The notes under the pieces: generated by a model
The model's input: the letters and a program-made list of their open reading frames with translations, nothing else
Told to the model about the DNA's origin: nothing
Databases searched by the model: none
Origin: JAEINY01 sp942490535
GTDB lineage: Bacteria > Bacteroidota > Bacteroidia > Bacteroidales > Marinilabiliaceae
Direction: 5' to 3'
Assembly (NCBI GenBank): GCA_942490535.1
Contig: CALNXQ010000005.1
Span: 2,046,001-2,110,000, forward strand
Length of the DNA stretch: 64,000 bases
Shown: positions 53,173 through 62,351 of the stretch, piece by piece
Position numbering within the stretch: the stretch's first letter is position 1
Layout of the letters: each line of letters starts with the position of its first letter
Position numbers and translations under genes: made by a program

Positions 53173-53775
53173 ATGTCTATAAAGTTTCAATATAATAAAA
53201 TCTCCCAGCAAGCCCTTGGAAAGCAGCTGAAGGTAAGGGAAAAAGCCTTACCCACGCTGAAGAATAAAGAGGCGGCCTTGCGCATGGAGGTGAAGAGAGC
53301 AAAAGACCGTGCCGGAGCGCTTGTGAAAGAATTGGAGGATAAAATTGCCCAATATGACGGCATGGTTCGTCTGTGGGGTGAATTTGATACATCCCTTATC
53401 CGCATTCAAGATGTACAGTTGTCTGCCAAGAAATTGGCAGGTGTAAGAACGCCAATTTTGGAAGAGGTACTTTTTGATATTCAACCATTCGTCATGTTCA
53501 ATCAGCCCTTGTGGTTGATGGATGGGATTAAACTGGTGGAACAGATGGCGCGTTTAGCCATTGAACGGGAAGTATATCTTCAAAAAATGAACCTGTTGGA
53601 TTTTGCCCGTAAGAAGACGACTCAGAAAGTAAACCTTTATGAGAAAGTACAGATTCCGGGTTATCAGGATGCCATTTTGAAGATCAAGCGATTCCTTGAA
53701 GACGAGGATAATTTATCGAAGTCGGCGCAGAAAATTGTGAAAACCCGTCAACAACAACAGGAGGTGGAGTCATGA
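53173..53775 (+). CDS. ntpD: V-type ATP synthase subunit D (central shaft)
   Basis: 200 residues from the ATG at 53173; the upstream TTG at 53146 is rejected. Opening MSIKFQYNKISQQALGKQLK, the protein is almost wholly two long antiparallel helices with a short central domain, the rotary shaft turning inside A3B3. It is the usual length. Its TGA overlaps the ATG of subunit I as ATGA, so the stalk and membrane subunits are co-translated. Confidence 0.88.
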   Translation: MSIKFQYNKISQQALGKQLKVREKALPTLKNKEAALRMEVKRAKDRAGALVKELEDKIAQYDGMVRLWGEFDTSLIRIQDVQLSAKKLAGVRTPILEEVLFDIQPFVMFNQPLWLMDGIKLVEQMARLAIEREVYLQKMNLLDFARKKTTQKVNLYEKVQIPGYQDAILKIKRFLEDEDNLSKSAQKIVKTRQQQQEVES

Positions 53776-55610
53776 TAATACCGATGCATAAATATTCCTT
53801 TCTGGTTTTTCATGCTGAGTATTCAACTTTTTTGAATGAGTTGAAACAGATGGGAGTGGTACACATCATTGAGAGTGAAAATGAACCGACACTCTCCATT
53901 CAGGACGATTATCGCCTGTTGAATGAGGTGACCAAAACCATCAAGTTTTTAAAGACTGAAAAAACAGAGGAGGTTCTGTCGTCCTCCGATATTCCAACCG
54001 ATGGAGCATCGATGATGGCAGCCGTGAAGGACATTCAAGCCGATTTGGAGCAGTTGACGCAACAACACAATGCTCTGGATAAGGAGCTGAAGCAATTGGA
54101 GCCATGGGGTGAGTTTTCTCATGACAGCATACAGCAGCTGCAGGCCGATGCCGGCTTAACTGCCAAATTCTATTATTGTGCGGCTCGTAAGTTTAATGCG
54201 AGCTGGGAACAGGAATATAATATAGGCGTTATCTCCGAAGAGCGAGGGTACAAATATTTTGTGCTTTTCCTGGAAAAGGATCAGGTAGCACCTGAATTGG
54301 ATGCTGAGGAGATTCGTTTACCTAAGGAATCACTGGCCGATGTAAAAGTGCTGCTGACCAAAGTAGCTGCTGAACGAGTGCAGTTGCAGGGCCGTTTAAA
54401 AGAGTTAGCCAATGAAGGTGTTGAAATGTTGGAGCACTATTTATTGGAAGTACAGGATAGAATGGCTTCTGAGTCCGCTCAGCTTCACACTTCTGATCAA
54501 GTAGACGGTGCTGTGAAAATGTTGGAAGGATGGGTGCCTGAATCCAAAGTGGTGGAATTGGAAAGCAAGCTGGAACAAGCAGGTCTCTTTTACATGAAAG
54601 AGCGGTGCAAGCCTGGTGAAAAACCACCCGTGTTGCTCAAGAACAATGCCTTTAACAGGTTGTTTGAGATGATCAGTAATCTCTACTCCTTACCCAATTA
54701 CAGTGAATTGGATTTAACGCCGTTTTTGGCACCCTTTTACCTGTTGTTTTTTGGTTTTTGTTTTAGTGATGCAGGGTACGGATTACTATTCGTAGCCGTG
54801 GCCACTTATTTTAAAATGAAGAAGCCGGAGAAGCCAGCTATTTTATCGTTGATTCAATTACTGGGGGCGTCAACCATGTTCTTTGGCATTTTAGGAGGGA
54901 CGTTCTTTGGTATCGAGTTGTATAATACTAACTTACCGGTTTATCGTGATTTGGCCGCATCGATGAAAGCATCTGATATCACGGTTCAGGACATCATGTT
55001 TAAAGCCTCACTTGGCTTGGGTGTGATTCAAATTCTGTTTGGGATGTTCCTGAGAGCTGCTAAAACAACGAAACAAATGGGATTCAAATATGCTATTTCC
55101 ACGCTGGGATGGGCCTTTTTGATCATCTTTTCGGGTGTCAACTATTTCTTGTCGTCGAAGGGGATCGTTGAGTTTGGAAATGTGGCTTATTACGTGATCG
55201 CAGCACTTTGTGGCGTGGCTATCTTTTTCCTGAATACACCGGGTAAAAGCTTATTACTGAATTTTGGAACCGGCTTATGGGATGCTTATAACACCGTTGT
55301 TGGTGGGGTAGGTGATTTGTTATCCTATGTACGTCTCTTTGCCTTAGGATTGGCCAGTGCGATTTTAGGATTGGTTTTTAATGATCTGGCCTTGAAATTA
55401 GTGAATCCCGAAGCAGGTATCATCATGCAAGGGGTAGGCATTATTCTGATGCTGGTCGTCCTGGTAGTTGGTCATGCCATTAACATTTTTATGTCTGGAC
55501 TTGGATCCATGGTACATCCACTGCGTTTAACATTCGTCGAATTTTATAAAAATGCCGGCTTCGAAGGGGGCGGTAAGGCATATAATCCATTTAGAAAACA
55601 AACTAATTAG
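53772..55610 (+). CDS. ntpI: V-type ATP synthase subunit I (membrane stator)
   Basis: 612 residues. The N-terminal 300 residues are cytoplasmic and coiled-coil-rich, binding the peripheral stalk. The C-terminal part has about eight membrane helices (from near residue 315). Arg521 in LLSYVRLFALGLASAILG is the essential arginine that faces the ion-binding glutamate of the rotor. HPLRLTFVEFYKNAGFEGGG closes the protein as usual for the family. It provides the ion half-channels together with subunit K. Confidence 0.92.
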   Translation: MIIPMHKYSFLVFHAEYSTFLNELKQMGVVHIIESENEPTLSIQDDYRLLNEVTKTIKFLKTEKTEEVLSSSDIPTDGASMMAAVKDIQADLEQLTQQHNALDKELKQLEPWGEFSHDSIQQLQADAGLTAKFYYCAARKFNASWEQEYNIGVISEERGYKYFVLFLEKDQVAPELDAEEIRLPKESLADVKVLLTKVAAERVQLQGRLKELANEGVEMLEHYLLEVQDRMASESAQLHTSDQVDGAVKMLEGWVPESKVVELESKLEQAGLFYMKERCKPGEKPPVLLKNNAFNRLFEMISNLYSLPNYSELDLTPFLAPFYLLFFGFCFSDAGYGLLFVAVATYFKMKKPEKPAILSLIQLLGASTMFFGILGGTFFGIELYNTNLPVYRDLAASMKASDITVQDIMFKASLGLGVIQILFGMFLRAAKTTKQMGFKYAISTLGWAFLIIFSGVNYFLSSKGIVEFGNVAYYVIAALCGVAIFFLNTPGKSLLLNFGTGLWDAYNTVVGGVGDLLSYVRLFALGLASAILGLVFNDLALKLVNPEAGIIMQGVGIILMLVVLVVGHAINIFMSGLGSMVHPLRLTFVEFYKNAGFEGGGKAYNPFRKQTN

Positions 55611-55636
55611 TAAACAATTTTAATAAATATTCAATT

Positions 55637-56086
55637 ATGGAAGCTATTGTATTTGCTTATATCGGAATCGGATTAATGGTTGCTTTAACAGGAATTGGTA
55701 GTGCTTATGGTACCTCAATGGGCGGTAATGCGGCGATTGGTGCCATGAAGAAAAATGAGTCGGCTTTTGGTAGTTATTTGACATTAAGTGCATTGCCGGG
55801 ATCTCAGGGGCTTTATGGTTTCATTGGTTACTTTATGTTGCAAGGATTATTAACCACGAATATTACCTGGTTGCAAGCAGGGGCTGTTTTTGGTGCTGGT
55901 TTAGCGCTTGGTGTTGTTGGTTTATTATCAGCTATTCGTCAGGGGCAAGTATGTGCCAACGGTATAGCAGGTATTGGTTCGGGTCATGATGTGTTTGGTA
56001 AGTCATTGATTTTAGCTGTATTCCCTGAGTTATATGCCATTTTATCATTAGTAGCTGCTATTTTGATTGGTCAGGCTGTAGCATAA
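55637..56086 (+). CDS. ntpK: V-type ATP synthase subunit K (rotor ring), probably sodium-type
   Basis: 149 residues forming two helical hairpins (about 5-30/47-75 and 80-100/120-148), the double-hairpin c-ring subunit. The second hairpin carries the ion-binding Glu131 in VFPELYAI; the first has no carboxylate (LPGSQGLYG). Leu53, Ser56, Gln57, Tyr60, Gln102 and Glu131 line up with the sodium ligands and their partner in Enterococcus hirae NtpK (Leu61, Thr64, Gln65, Tyr68, Gln110, Glu139) at identical spacing (all shifted by 8), with one Thr to Ser change. It ends the operon before a strong terminator. Confidence 0.93.
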   Translation: MEAIVFAYIGIGLMVALTGIGSAYGTSMGGNAAIGAMKKNESAFGSYLTLSALPGSQGLYGFIGYFMLQGLLTTNITWLQAGAVFGAGLALGVVGLLSAIRQGQVCANGIAGIGSGHDVFGKSLILAVFPELYAILSLVAAILIGQAVA

Positions 56087-56109
56087 TTTGTTTTTGAAAT
56101 ATATCTTTG

Positions 56110-56140
56110 AGAGTTGGCCCATGGTGGCCAACTCTTTTTT
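56110..56140 (+). terminator. Strong terminator of the V-ATPase operon
   Basis: A perfect GAGTTGGCC/GGCCAACTC stem (56111-56119 with 56126-56134, extendable by A-T) with a 6-nt loop is followed by eight T. It lies 24 nt after the last stop codon. Confidence 0.92.
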
Positions 56141-56148
56141 TTATCATT

Positions 56149-56508
56149 ATGGATATAACTGGATTTTGGCATTTTTTCGAAGAGTTTGGTGCAGGATTTG
56201 ACCTGGGTTATGCCGTGTTTAATCAGGATGGCGATCGGGTCACCGGTTCATTGGTATACACTGAATACATTGATCTTGAAAAACCCTTCGTGATTAAAGT
56301 AGAGGTGCTTGGTGAGATCATGGAGGACCGGCTTCTGTTAAAAGGTCAATCCTATGAAATCATCGAATCAGAGAGTGAAATTCATTATTGCCTCGATGAC
56401 CGGATGGTTATTTTAGATGATCCCATGTGGTTGGAAGGACACAGTGTGGATGATCAAGATCTGGAAGGTCGTTTTCTTCTGCGTCGTATTTTTGTGGAAG
56501 AGAATTAA
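56149..56508 (+). CDS. Small acidic protein of unknown function
   Basis: 119 residues from the ATG at 56149. A GTG/ATG-type start further upstream would run through the terminator hairpin and is rejected. The product is soluble and acidic, beta-rich and with many aromatic residues (WHFFEEFGAGFDLGYAVF), and no recognised family. Its start lies 10 nt after the T tract of the V-ATPase terminator, so it has a separate promoter within that region or depends on read-through. The reading is supported mainly by length and composition. Confidence 0.5.
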   Translation: MDITGFWHFFEEFGAGFDLGYAVFNQDGDRVTGSLVYTEYIDLEKPFVIKVEVLGEIMEDRLLLKGQSYEIIESESEIHYCLDDRMVILDDPMWLEGHSVDDQDLEGRFLLRRIFVEEN

Positions 56509-56832
56509 TCATTCCATCGATTTCTGTCAGATAACTTTTCTGTGTTAGGACTGAACAAAGAGGTTTAAATGATTGGCACTACTACATTGCTTCGAAAGCT
56601 CCTAAATTTATCTACCCCTCCAAAAAAGTTACCTTAAATTGGTAAAATGTTTAAAATGATTGATCAATGAACTCTTTTCGTAGACGACGAAACTAACATT
56701 CTACCCCTTTTATACGTATAAACACATGAACGCGCGTCGTTTATCGAAAATGTTCGGTAGTGTGTCTTCTTACGGTCTTCTTGCGGCACCGGTATGAATT
56801 TTCTTTCCGCGGTAAATTTTAATTTTAGGGTT
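56509..56832. other. Intergenic region of 324 bp before the universal stress protein gene
   Basis: AT-rich with no gene and no confident promoter. A GCGCGC-containing stretch (56731-56737) stands out by composition only, and the region from 56680 carries CGT/ACG-rich words. Nothing further is called. Confidence 0.4.
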
Positions 56833-57648
56833 ATGAAAAGGATTTTATTGTTGACCGACTTTTCTGATACTGCCAGGAATGCCGCAATGTACGCTCTCAA
56901 GATGTTTGAAAACGAAAAGGTATACTTCGATTTATTAAATGCATATGATCTTGAGTTCAGCGGCAGTCCATACATTATGCAGGTCAAAGAAGAGTTGTCT
57001 GAAGAAAGCCTGAAAGGCTTAAAAAATGAACTGTCCCTCTTGCATCGGCGATTCCCCAATGCACGTGTTGAACTAGCCTCCCGATTTGGATCTTTAATTG
57101 ATGTGGTACAACAGGAAATTTCTGATTTTCGTCCTGAATTAATTGTAATGGGTTGCCGGGGCGAAACAGCTTTAGAAAACTTCTTGTTGGGTAGCAATGC
57201 TTATGAAGTGATTAAGAATGTGGATGCAGCAATTATGGTGGTACCCAAACACGCGAAATTTAAAAAACCGGAAAAAATTGTGTTTGCCACCGATCTGAAA
57301 GATGTGCATCGAGATGAAGTCATGGAGCCGTTGCGCGATTTGGCGCATCAATTTCATTCCGCATTATTGTTTGTTAACGTGATGGAAGATGACTACGTTA
57401 ACCGGCTTGATGCTGAAGAAAAGATTTCTGGTCACTTTCAGGGATTGAATCTGAGCTTCAATTTTATTGAAGGAGATAATGTGAGTAAAGGAATTTTGAA
57501 GTTCATGGATGATAACGATGCCGATATTGTAACCATGGTCCGGCATAATGAAACGTTCTTTGAACGGCTGTTTCATCCCAGTGTAACCAAACAAATGGTG
57601 TTACACCCCGAACACCCCATGTTAATCCTTCATGATAAAGTGAAATAA
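56833..57648 (+). CDS. Universal stress protein, two UspA domains in tandem
   Basis: 271 residues from the ATG at 56833; an ATG at 56794 adds 13 residues that look untranslated. Domain 1 (about 1-140) begins KRILLLTDFSDTARNAAMYA and holds VMGCRGETALENFLLGSNAYEV, the phosphate-binding GxxG-type loop of the family. Domain 2 (about 145-270) begins KIVFATDLKDVHRDEVME and lacks a clear ATP loop. Such proteins bind ATP or associate under stress and in stationary phase. It is cytoplasmic and monocistronic, ending in a terminator at 57651-57672. Confidence 0.87.
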   Translation: MKRILLLTDFSDTARNAAMYALKMFENEKVYFDLLNAYDLEFSGSPYIMQVKEELSEESLKGLKNELSLLHRRFPNARVELASRFGSLIDVVQQEISDFRPELIVMGCRGETALENFLLGSNAYEVIKNVDAAIMVVPKHAKFKKPEKIVFATDLKDVHRDEVMEPLRDLAHQFHSALLFVNVMEDDYVNRLDAEEKISGHFQGLNLSFNFIEGDNVSKGILKFMDDNDADIVTMVRHNETFFERLFHPSVTKQMVLHPEHPMLILHDKVK

Positions 57649-57676
57649 AAAAAGAGGCCGTTGGGCCTCTTTTTAA
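57649..57676. terminator. Bidirectional terminator between Usp and POT genes
   Basis: AAAGAGGCC/GGCCTCTTT (57651-57659 with 57664-57672) with a 5-bp-centred GTTG loop is flanked by A and T runs, so it can stop both convergent genes. Confidence 0.85.
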
Positions 57677-57694
57677 ATATGTAAAGATCATAGT

Positions 57695-59260
57695 TTACTT
57701 CGCTACTCTTTCGAGCCATTTTACCATACCTAGCATTACAAACATTGAAAGTGCACAAGCAGCAACAAATACAAACCATGTTAACCACATTGGACTGTTG
57801 GTGTACAAGATACCACCAATAAATAGGATAGAGTTGCCAAGTGCAGTTGCAGCTAACCATGCACCTTGCATAATACCTTGCATGTGAGGAGGAGCTACTT
57901 TTGCTACGAATGCTATTCCGAGTGGACTGATAAATAACTCAGCTACTGTTAGGATGAAATATAAGCCAACCATAATCCATGGAGTTAACTTAATTGCTTC
58001 AATAGCCTCAGGAGTCATTCCTGATAAATCTGTTTTTGTAGGCAATGCAAAAGAGTATATCATCAAGAATACATAAGCTAAAGAAGCAATCCCCATACCG
58101 AATGCAATCTTTTTAGGAGTAGAAAGGTTAAGTCCTTTTTTCTCAATGAATCCGAAGAACCATACAATAACAGGAGTCAAGAATACTACGAAAATTGGGT
58201 TAACAGCAGCAAATATTTCTGCACCAATAATCTGCGTGAACCCTAAGTCAAGCTTAATAGCACTCAAATCAATATAGTCTCTGGCAAAGAAAGTTAATGA
58301 GTATCCATTTTGGTGGAATGCAAACCAGAAGAAAATAACAACACCAAATACTGCAAATAAAGCATAAACACGTTGCTTAATTTCTTTAATATCCATCTGG
58401 ATTTCTTCTTTTGAAGGAGCTTCTTTGTCAGCTTGTTTAGCTTTAGCAGACATGTCAGGGAACTTTGATTTATTTACAATGTAAATAATCAATGAAACTC
58501 CCATCATAATAATGGCTGACATGAAAGCGTATTGAAAACCAGCGCCAAATATGTTCAGGTAATCGTTTACAAAGGTTCCTAATTCAGGAGTAGTACTTCC
58601 ATCAGCCATTACTTCTTTTGCATAAGTAGTTAACTGCTCCATTCTTCCAGCTGGCATTGAAGTACCTGCTTTAGCATGACCAATATATTCATGGCATAAT
58701 TCAGGTAAAGAAGAATTGTATAAGAAGTTATTTGCTTTTAACCACCAGTTACGAACACCTACTGCAATGAAAGGAGCAAAAAGAGCACCAATATTGATAA
58801 ACATATAGAATAACTGGAATCCTGATTCTCTTTTGTCCCTGAACTCTTTCTTGTCGTACATTTGACCAACAAGAGCTTGTAAGTTACCTTTGAATAAACC
58901 ATTACCAAAAGCAATTACAAATAAGCCGAAACAAGTAATACCCAGATATAAAGCTTGATTTGGTACGGGTGTTGGGGTGGGGATCGCTATCATTACGTAT
59001 CCGACAGCCATAACGATTAGCCCCGTTAAAATTGTGCCATTGTAATTTTGGGTTTTGTCGGCAATTCTACCGCCAACTAATGCTAAAAGGTAAATTGAGG
59101 CATAAAATGCAGAGAAAATATACCCTGTTGTTGTTTCTGATAAACCGAACTTAGCAGAAATAAACAGTGTTAAGATTGCCATCATAATATAGAAGCCAAA
59201 ACGTTCTCCCATATTAGCTAATGCCGCAGCAATCATTCCTTTAGGATGTCCTTTAAACAT
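57695..59260 (-). CDS. POT-family peptide transporter
   Basis: 521 residues with 12 or more membrane helices and a longer central loop (about 180-260, inserted between halves). The PTR2 region GYIFSAFYASIYLLALVGGRIADK lies near residue 45 and FGNGLFKGNLQALVGQMY near residue 115. The N-terminal motif that is usually ExxERFxYY reads NMGERFGFY, lacking the first Glu. It would import di- or tripeptides with protons. PepD in the same window would cleave them. It has a consensus promoter at 59302-59332. Confidence 0.88.
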   Translation of the reverse strand: MFKGHPKGMIAAALANMGERFGFYIMMAILTLFISAKFGLSETTTGYIFSAFYASIYLLALVGGRIADKTQNYNGTILTGLIVMAVGYVMIAIPTPTPVPNQALYLGITCFGLFVIAFGNGLFKGNLQALVGQMYDKKEFRDKRESGFQLFYMFINIGALFAPFIAVGVRNWWLKANNFLYNSSLPELCHEYIGHAKAGTSMPAGRMEQLTTYAKEVMADGSTTPELGTFVNDYLNIFGAGFQYAFMSAIIMMGVSLIIYIVNKSKFPDMSAKAKQADKEAPSKEEIQMDIKEIKQRVYALFAVFGVVIFFWFAFHQNGYSLTFFARDYIDLSAIKLDLGFTQIIGAEIFAAVNPIFVVFLTPVIVWFFGFIEKKGLNLSTPKKIAFGMGIASLAYVFLMIYSFALPTKTDLSGMTPEAIEAIKLTPWIMVGLYFILTVAELFISPLGIAFVAKVAPPHMQGIMQGAWLAATALGNSILFIGGILYTNSPMWLTWFVFVAACALSMFVMLGMVKWLERVAK

Positions 59261-59301
59261 ATCTGTTTAATTTTTAGTTAGTTAATTTTTTATGTTCGAA
59301 A

Positions 59302-59332
59302 CAAAAATAGATAAATTTGCTACTCTTACAAA
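59302..59332 (-). promoter_or_regulatory. Consensus promoter of the POT transporter gene
   Basis: On the minus strand TTTG (59332-59329), a 19-nt spacer and TATTTTTG (59309-59302) fit the Bacteroidota consensus exactly. Transcription should start near 59295, with a 35-nt leader to the ATG at 59260. Confidence 0.8.
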
Positions 59333-59543
59333 TCGTAAGTGTCAGTGTTATTATAGCTTGTAACTTAATCAACTGACAGGTAGAGGGGTAGCTGATGTGT
59401 GTTTTATAACATTTGTTCTTTATTTATATGTGGTCAAGGGATCTGTTTGGATTTGTTACCAGATAGGCATTAAAAAGTCATTTGAAATCTTGTCATCTAG
59501 TATATTTCGCCTTCGGATTCGTGTTACCATTGCCTGTTGTTTG

Positions 59544-59551
59544 TATATTTG
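59544..59551 (+). promoter_or_regulatory. Candidate -7 box of nnr
   Basis: TATATTTG matches TAnnTTTG exactly and lies 25 nt before the ATG. No TTTG is seen at the right distance, so the -33 box is unclear. Confidence 0.35.
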
Positions 59552-59576
59552 ATTAATAACCTATCAATTCACTTAT

Positions 59577-61088
59577 ATGAAGATTTTTCCCGTCCAGCAG
59601 ATTTCAGAAATAGATCAGTTTACCATTGAAAAAGAACCCATTTTATCCATCAACCTGATGGAACGTGCGGCTTTGTCTTTCTATAAATGGTTTATTAAGC
59701 ACTTTCCTTCTGAGGAAGTGAACCTGCTCGTAGGTCCTGGAAATAATGGCGGCGACGCCTTGGCCATCACCCGTTTGTTATTACTCAGTGGACGCAAGGC
59801 CATGGTTTGGCTGGTTAGTCCCTCGGGGCGCTTTTCTAAAGATGCGGAAATTAATTTGCACCGTTTGAAAAGCATTGATACCACCTGTATAAATATACTT
59901 TCGGAGTACGATCAATTAGGATTAATAAAACCAGAAGCAGTTATTATTGATGGGTTATTCGGGTCTGGTTTGAATCGTCCCCTGGAGGGATTAGTGCAGG
60001 AAGTTGTGTCACAAATCAATGAATTACCAAATACAGTAGTGGCAATTGATATCCCATCGGGCTTATTTGGGGAGGATAATTCTTCAAATAATTTAAACGG
60101 GATTATTAAAGCTGACTACACTGTTTCTTTTCAATTTCCCAAACTGGCTTTTCTTCTGCCCGAGAATGAAGTGTATGTGGGACAATGGGAAGTGGTGGAC
60201 ATTGGCTTGCATCCCGATAAAATTGAAGGAACCACAACAGATTGGGACTATCAACAAGCAAATGATTTTAAAGACATCTTAAAAGGAAGGCACTCTTTTG
60301 CGCATAAGGGACAGTTTGGGCATGCCTTATTAATAAGCGGGAGTTATGGAAAGATGGGGGCTTCTGTGTTAGCGTCCAAGGGATGTTTAAATTCGGGTGT
60401 TGGGTTATTGACAACTCATGTCCCCCATGTGGGTTATGTAATTCTTCAGACAGCTGTGCCCGAAGCCATGGTGAGTGTGGATCGTTCTGACTATTTAATA
60501 TCTGAGTTTCCCGACTTAAACACGTTTACCGCCATTGGAGTAGGACCCGGCATTGGGCAGAAACCCAATACCCAGAAAGCCCTGGAGAACTTATTGCAAA
60601 GCATAAAAGGTCAATCTCTGGTGTTGGATGCCGACGCCTTAAATATTCTATCTGAACATAAAGACCTATTTAACGTATTGCCCGCCAATGCCATCCTTAC
60701 GCCGCATCCAGGTGAATTTGATCGCCTGACAGGAAGCAGTAATGATGGTTACCATCGCCTTCAAAAAGCCATCGCCTTAGCCCAACAATACAAAATAGTG
60801 GTGGTGCTGAAAGGGGCGCATACCACTATTGTAACGCCCGAAGGACAATGCTACTTTAATTCAACGGGTAATCCCGGTATGGCCACCGCCGGCAGTGGCG
60901 ATGTGTTAACAGGTATTATTCTTTCGCTCTTAGCTCAAGGATATGAGGCGCCGGAGGCTGCTCGATTAGGTGTTTATGTTCATGGATTGGCCGGTGATCT
61001 TGTGTTGACGCAAATGGCTTACGAAGGGGTTACTGCTGGTGGAATTGTTGAGGCTTTAGGTTCAGCTTTTAAGCAATTAAGACGATAA
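59577..61088 (+). CDS. nnr: Bifunctional NAD(P)H-hydrate repair enzyme
   Basis: 503 residues, full length for the fused enzyme. The N-terminal YjeF epimerase domain (about 1-215) has GPGNNGGDALA (residues 53-63) and the D-x-LFGSGL loop. The C-terminal ADP-dependent dehydratase domain (about 225-500) has ILTPHPGEFDRL and the GSGDVLTGII catalytic loop (residues 439-448). It repairs hydrated NADH and NADPH by interconverting and dehydrating NAD(P)HX. It is cytoplasmic and monocistronic. Confidence 0.93.
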   Translation: MKIFPVQQISEIDQFTIEKEPILSINLMERAALSFYKWFIKHFPSEEVNLLVGPGNNGGDALAITRLLLLSGRKAMVWLVSPSGRFSKDAEINLHRLKSIDTTCINILSEYDQLGLIKPEAVIIDGLFGSGLNRPLEGLVQEVVSQINELPNTVVAIDIPSGLFGEDNSSNNLNGIIKADYTVSFQFPKLAFLLPENEVYVGQWEVVDIGLHPDKIEGTTTDWDYQQANDFKDILKGRHSFAHKGQFGHALLISGSYGKMGASVLASKGCLNSGVGLLTTHVPHVGYVILQTAVPEAMVSVDRSDYLISEFPDLNTFTAIGVGPGIGQKPNTQKALENLLQSIKGQSLVLDADALNILSEHKDLFNVLPANAILTPHPGEFDRLTGSSNDGYHRLQKAIALAQQYKIVVVLKGAHTTIVTPEGQCYFNSTGNPGMATAGSGDVLTGIILSLLAQGYEAPEAARLGVYVHGLAGDLVLTQMAYEGVTAGGIVEALGSAFKQLRR

Positions 61089-61096
61089 TTATCATC

Positions 61097-61127
61097 TTGG
61101 CATTTTAATTTTTTCGGTTACCTTTGA
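61097..61127 (+). promoter_or_regulatory. Promoter of the DUF4831 gene
   Basis: CTTG (61097-61100), a 19-nt spacer and TACCTTTG (61120-61127) match the Bacteroidota consensus with one mismatch. The leader would be about 65 nt. Confidence 0.5.
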
Positions 61128-61199
61128 AGCTGGCCTGTTTTTGTTTGAAAAAATGTATTTTTTTAACTATTCAGACTCCATAGAAAAGTAACTTATAAG

Positions 61200-62306
61200 A
61201 TGAAGAAAGCAATATTATCTCTGTTAACAGGAGTGATTCTACTTTCCTGTGCTTCTGAGCAAAAAATTCCTTCAGTAATAAATGTGAAGGATGTCAATTC
61301 CTTATCCGATGCTACCACGAATGCTTTGGTTTATTCGCTGCCCACTACCATTGTTCGCGTGGAAGTAGATGTGGAAAAGACCATTAGTCAGGTGGGCCCT
61401 TTTTACCGTTACTCCCAGAAAATGTTGAATGTCACAGATGTGGTTACAGAAGATAAAGAGGAGTGGAAAATTAAATGTGTGCGTATTAAAACGGTTGGAA
61501 AACCGGATCCTGATAAGCGGTTTAGTGTTGCTTTCTCAGGCCCCTCTGTGGCTCCCTTTCTAAACTTAACGGAGGAAGGGCTTTTAGCAGGTGTTAATTT
61601 GAAACAAACTCCTGTCTGTGAAGCCTCTTTAATGGACTTTTCGGCCGAGGAACTCCCGCAGCTCAAAGATATGAACTTTAATAATGTCTCTATGTTGGAA
61701 AAGCAGTTGGTGAAAACATCGACCGCTGCCATGGCTGAGGAAGCTGCCAACTTTATTTATAAAGTTCGTAAGCGGCGGTTTAAAATATTAGCCAGTGATT
61801 ATGAGCATTTGCCTCCTGACGGTCTTTCCTATGAAATATCTGTGCGAGAACTGAATCAGTTGGAAACAGACTTTATGGAGTTGTTTATTGGTAAGAAAAA
61901 TACTTATCAAACCACTCAGGTGTTTGATGTGCTGGCAGAGCCCATGGCAGTTAATAATACGGTATTATTCCGATTTTCAACGCTGAAAGGTATTGTTGAT
62001 AAAATGGATTTAAGTGGAACGCCCGTATATGTGGAGGTTGAGGTGGATAACCAAAAATTATTGCCGAAACAAATAGTCATTGATTCAAAAAATAAAGAGG
62101 AAGTTCGGAACGGGCTTTTTTATTGCCGACCAGCTAAAGCAAAGGTGAAAATCATTGACCGCAATATCTTGTTGAGTCAAAAAGAAGTGTATTTGGCGCA
62201 ATACGGACAGGTGTTATCCATGCCTTCCGAGGTGTTGGAGCGGGATGATGTACGCATTGAATTGAATCCGGTAACTGGTGCTTTGAAAAGCATTTCGAAG
62301 GAATAA
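61200..62306 (+). CDS. DUF4831-type lipoprotein
   Basis: 368 residues. A lipobox-like ILLSC (Cys17) follows the signal sequence, so it is probably lipidated. The mature part matches DUF4831 (about 40-345): LVYSLPTTIVRVEVDVEKT and YRYSQKMLNVTDVV, later GLSYEISVRELNQLE and GLFYCRPAKAKVKI. Members are found next to NAD(P)HX repair or peptidase genes in Bacteroidota, with no known function. It has its own promoter. Confidence 0.72.
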   Translation: MKKAILSLLTGVILLSCASEQKIPSVINVKDVNSLSDATTNALVYSLPTTIVRVEVDVEKTISQVGPFYRYSQKMLNVTDVVTEDKEEWKIKCVRIKTVGKPDPDKRFSVAFSGPSVAPFLNLTEEGLLAGVNLKQTPVCEASLMDFSAEELPQLKDMNFNNVSMLEKQLVKTSTAAMAEEAANFIYKVRKRRFKILASDYEHLPPDGLSYEISVRELNQLETDFMELFIGKKNTYQTTQVFDVLAEPMAVNNTVLFRFSTLKGIVDKMDLSGTPVYVEVEVDNQKLLPKQIVIDSKNKEEVRNGLFYCRPAKAKVKIIDRNILLSQKEVYLAQYGQVLSMPSEVLERDDVRIELNPVTGALKSISKE

Positions 62307-62351
62307 TTAAAATAAATATAAACGAAAAATCCCCCTTAAAATAGTCAAGTT

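Larger units (their letters stand above)
59261..59576. other. Divergent promoter region between POT and nnr genes (316 bp)
   Basis: AT-rich, with no gene. It contains the POT promoter at 59302-59332 (minus) and a -7-like box at 59544-59551 (plus). No other structure is recognised. Confidence 0.5.
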
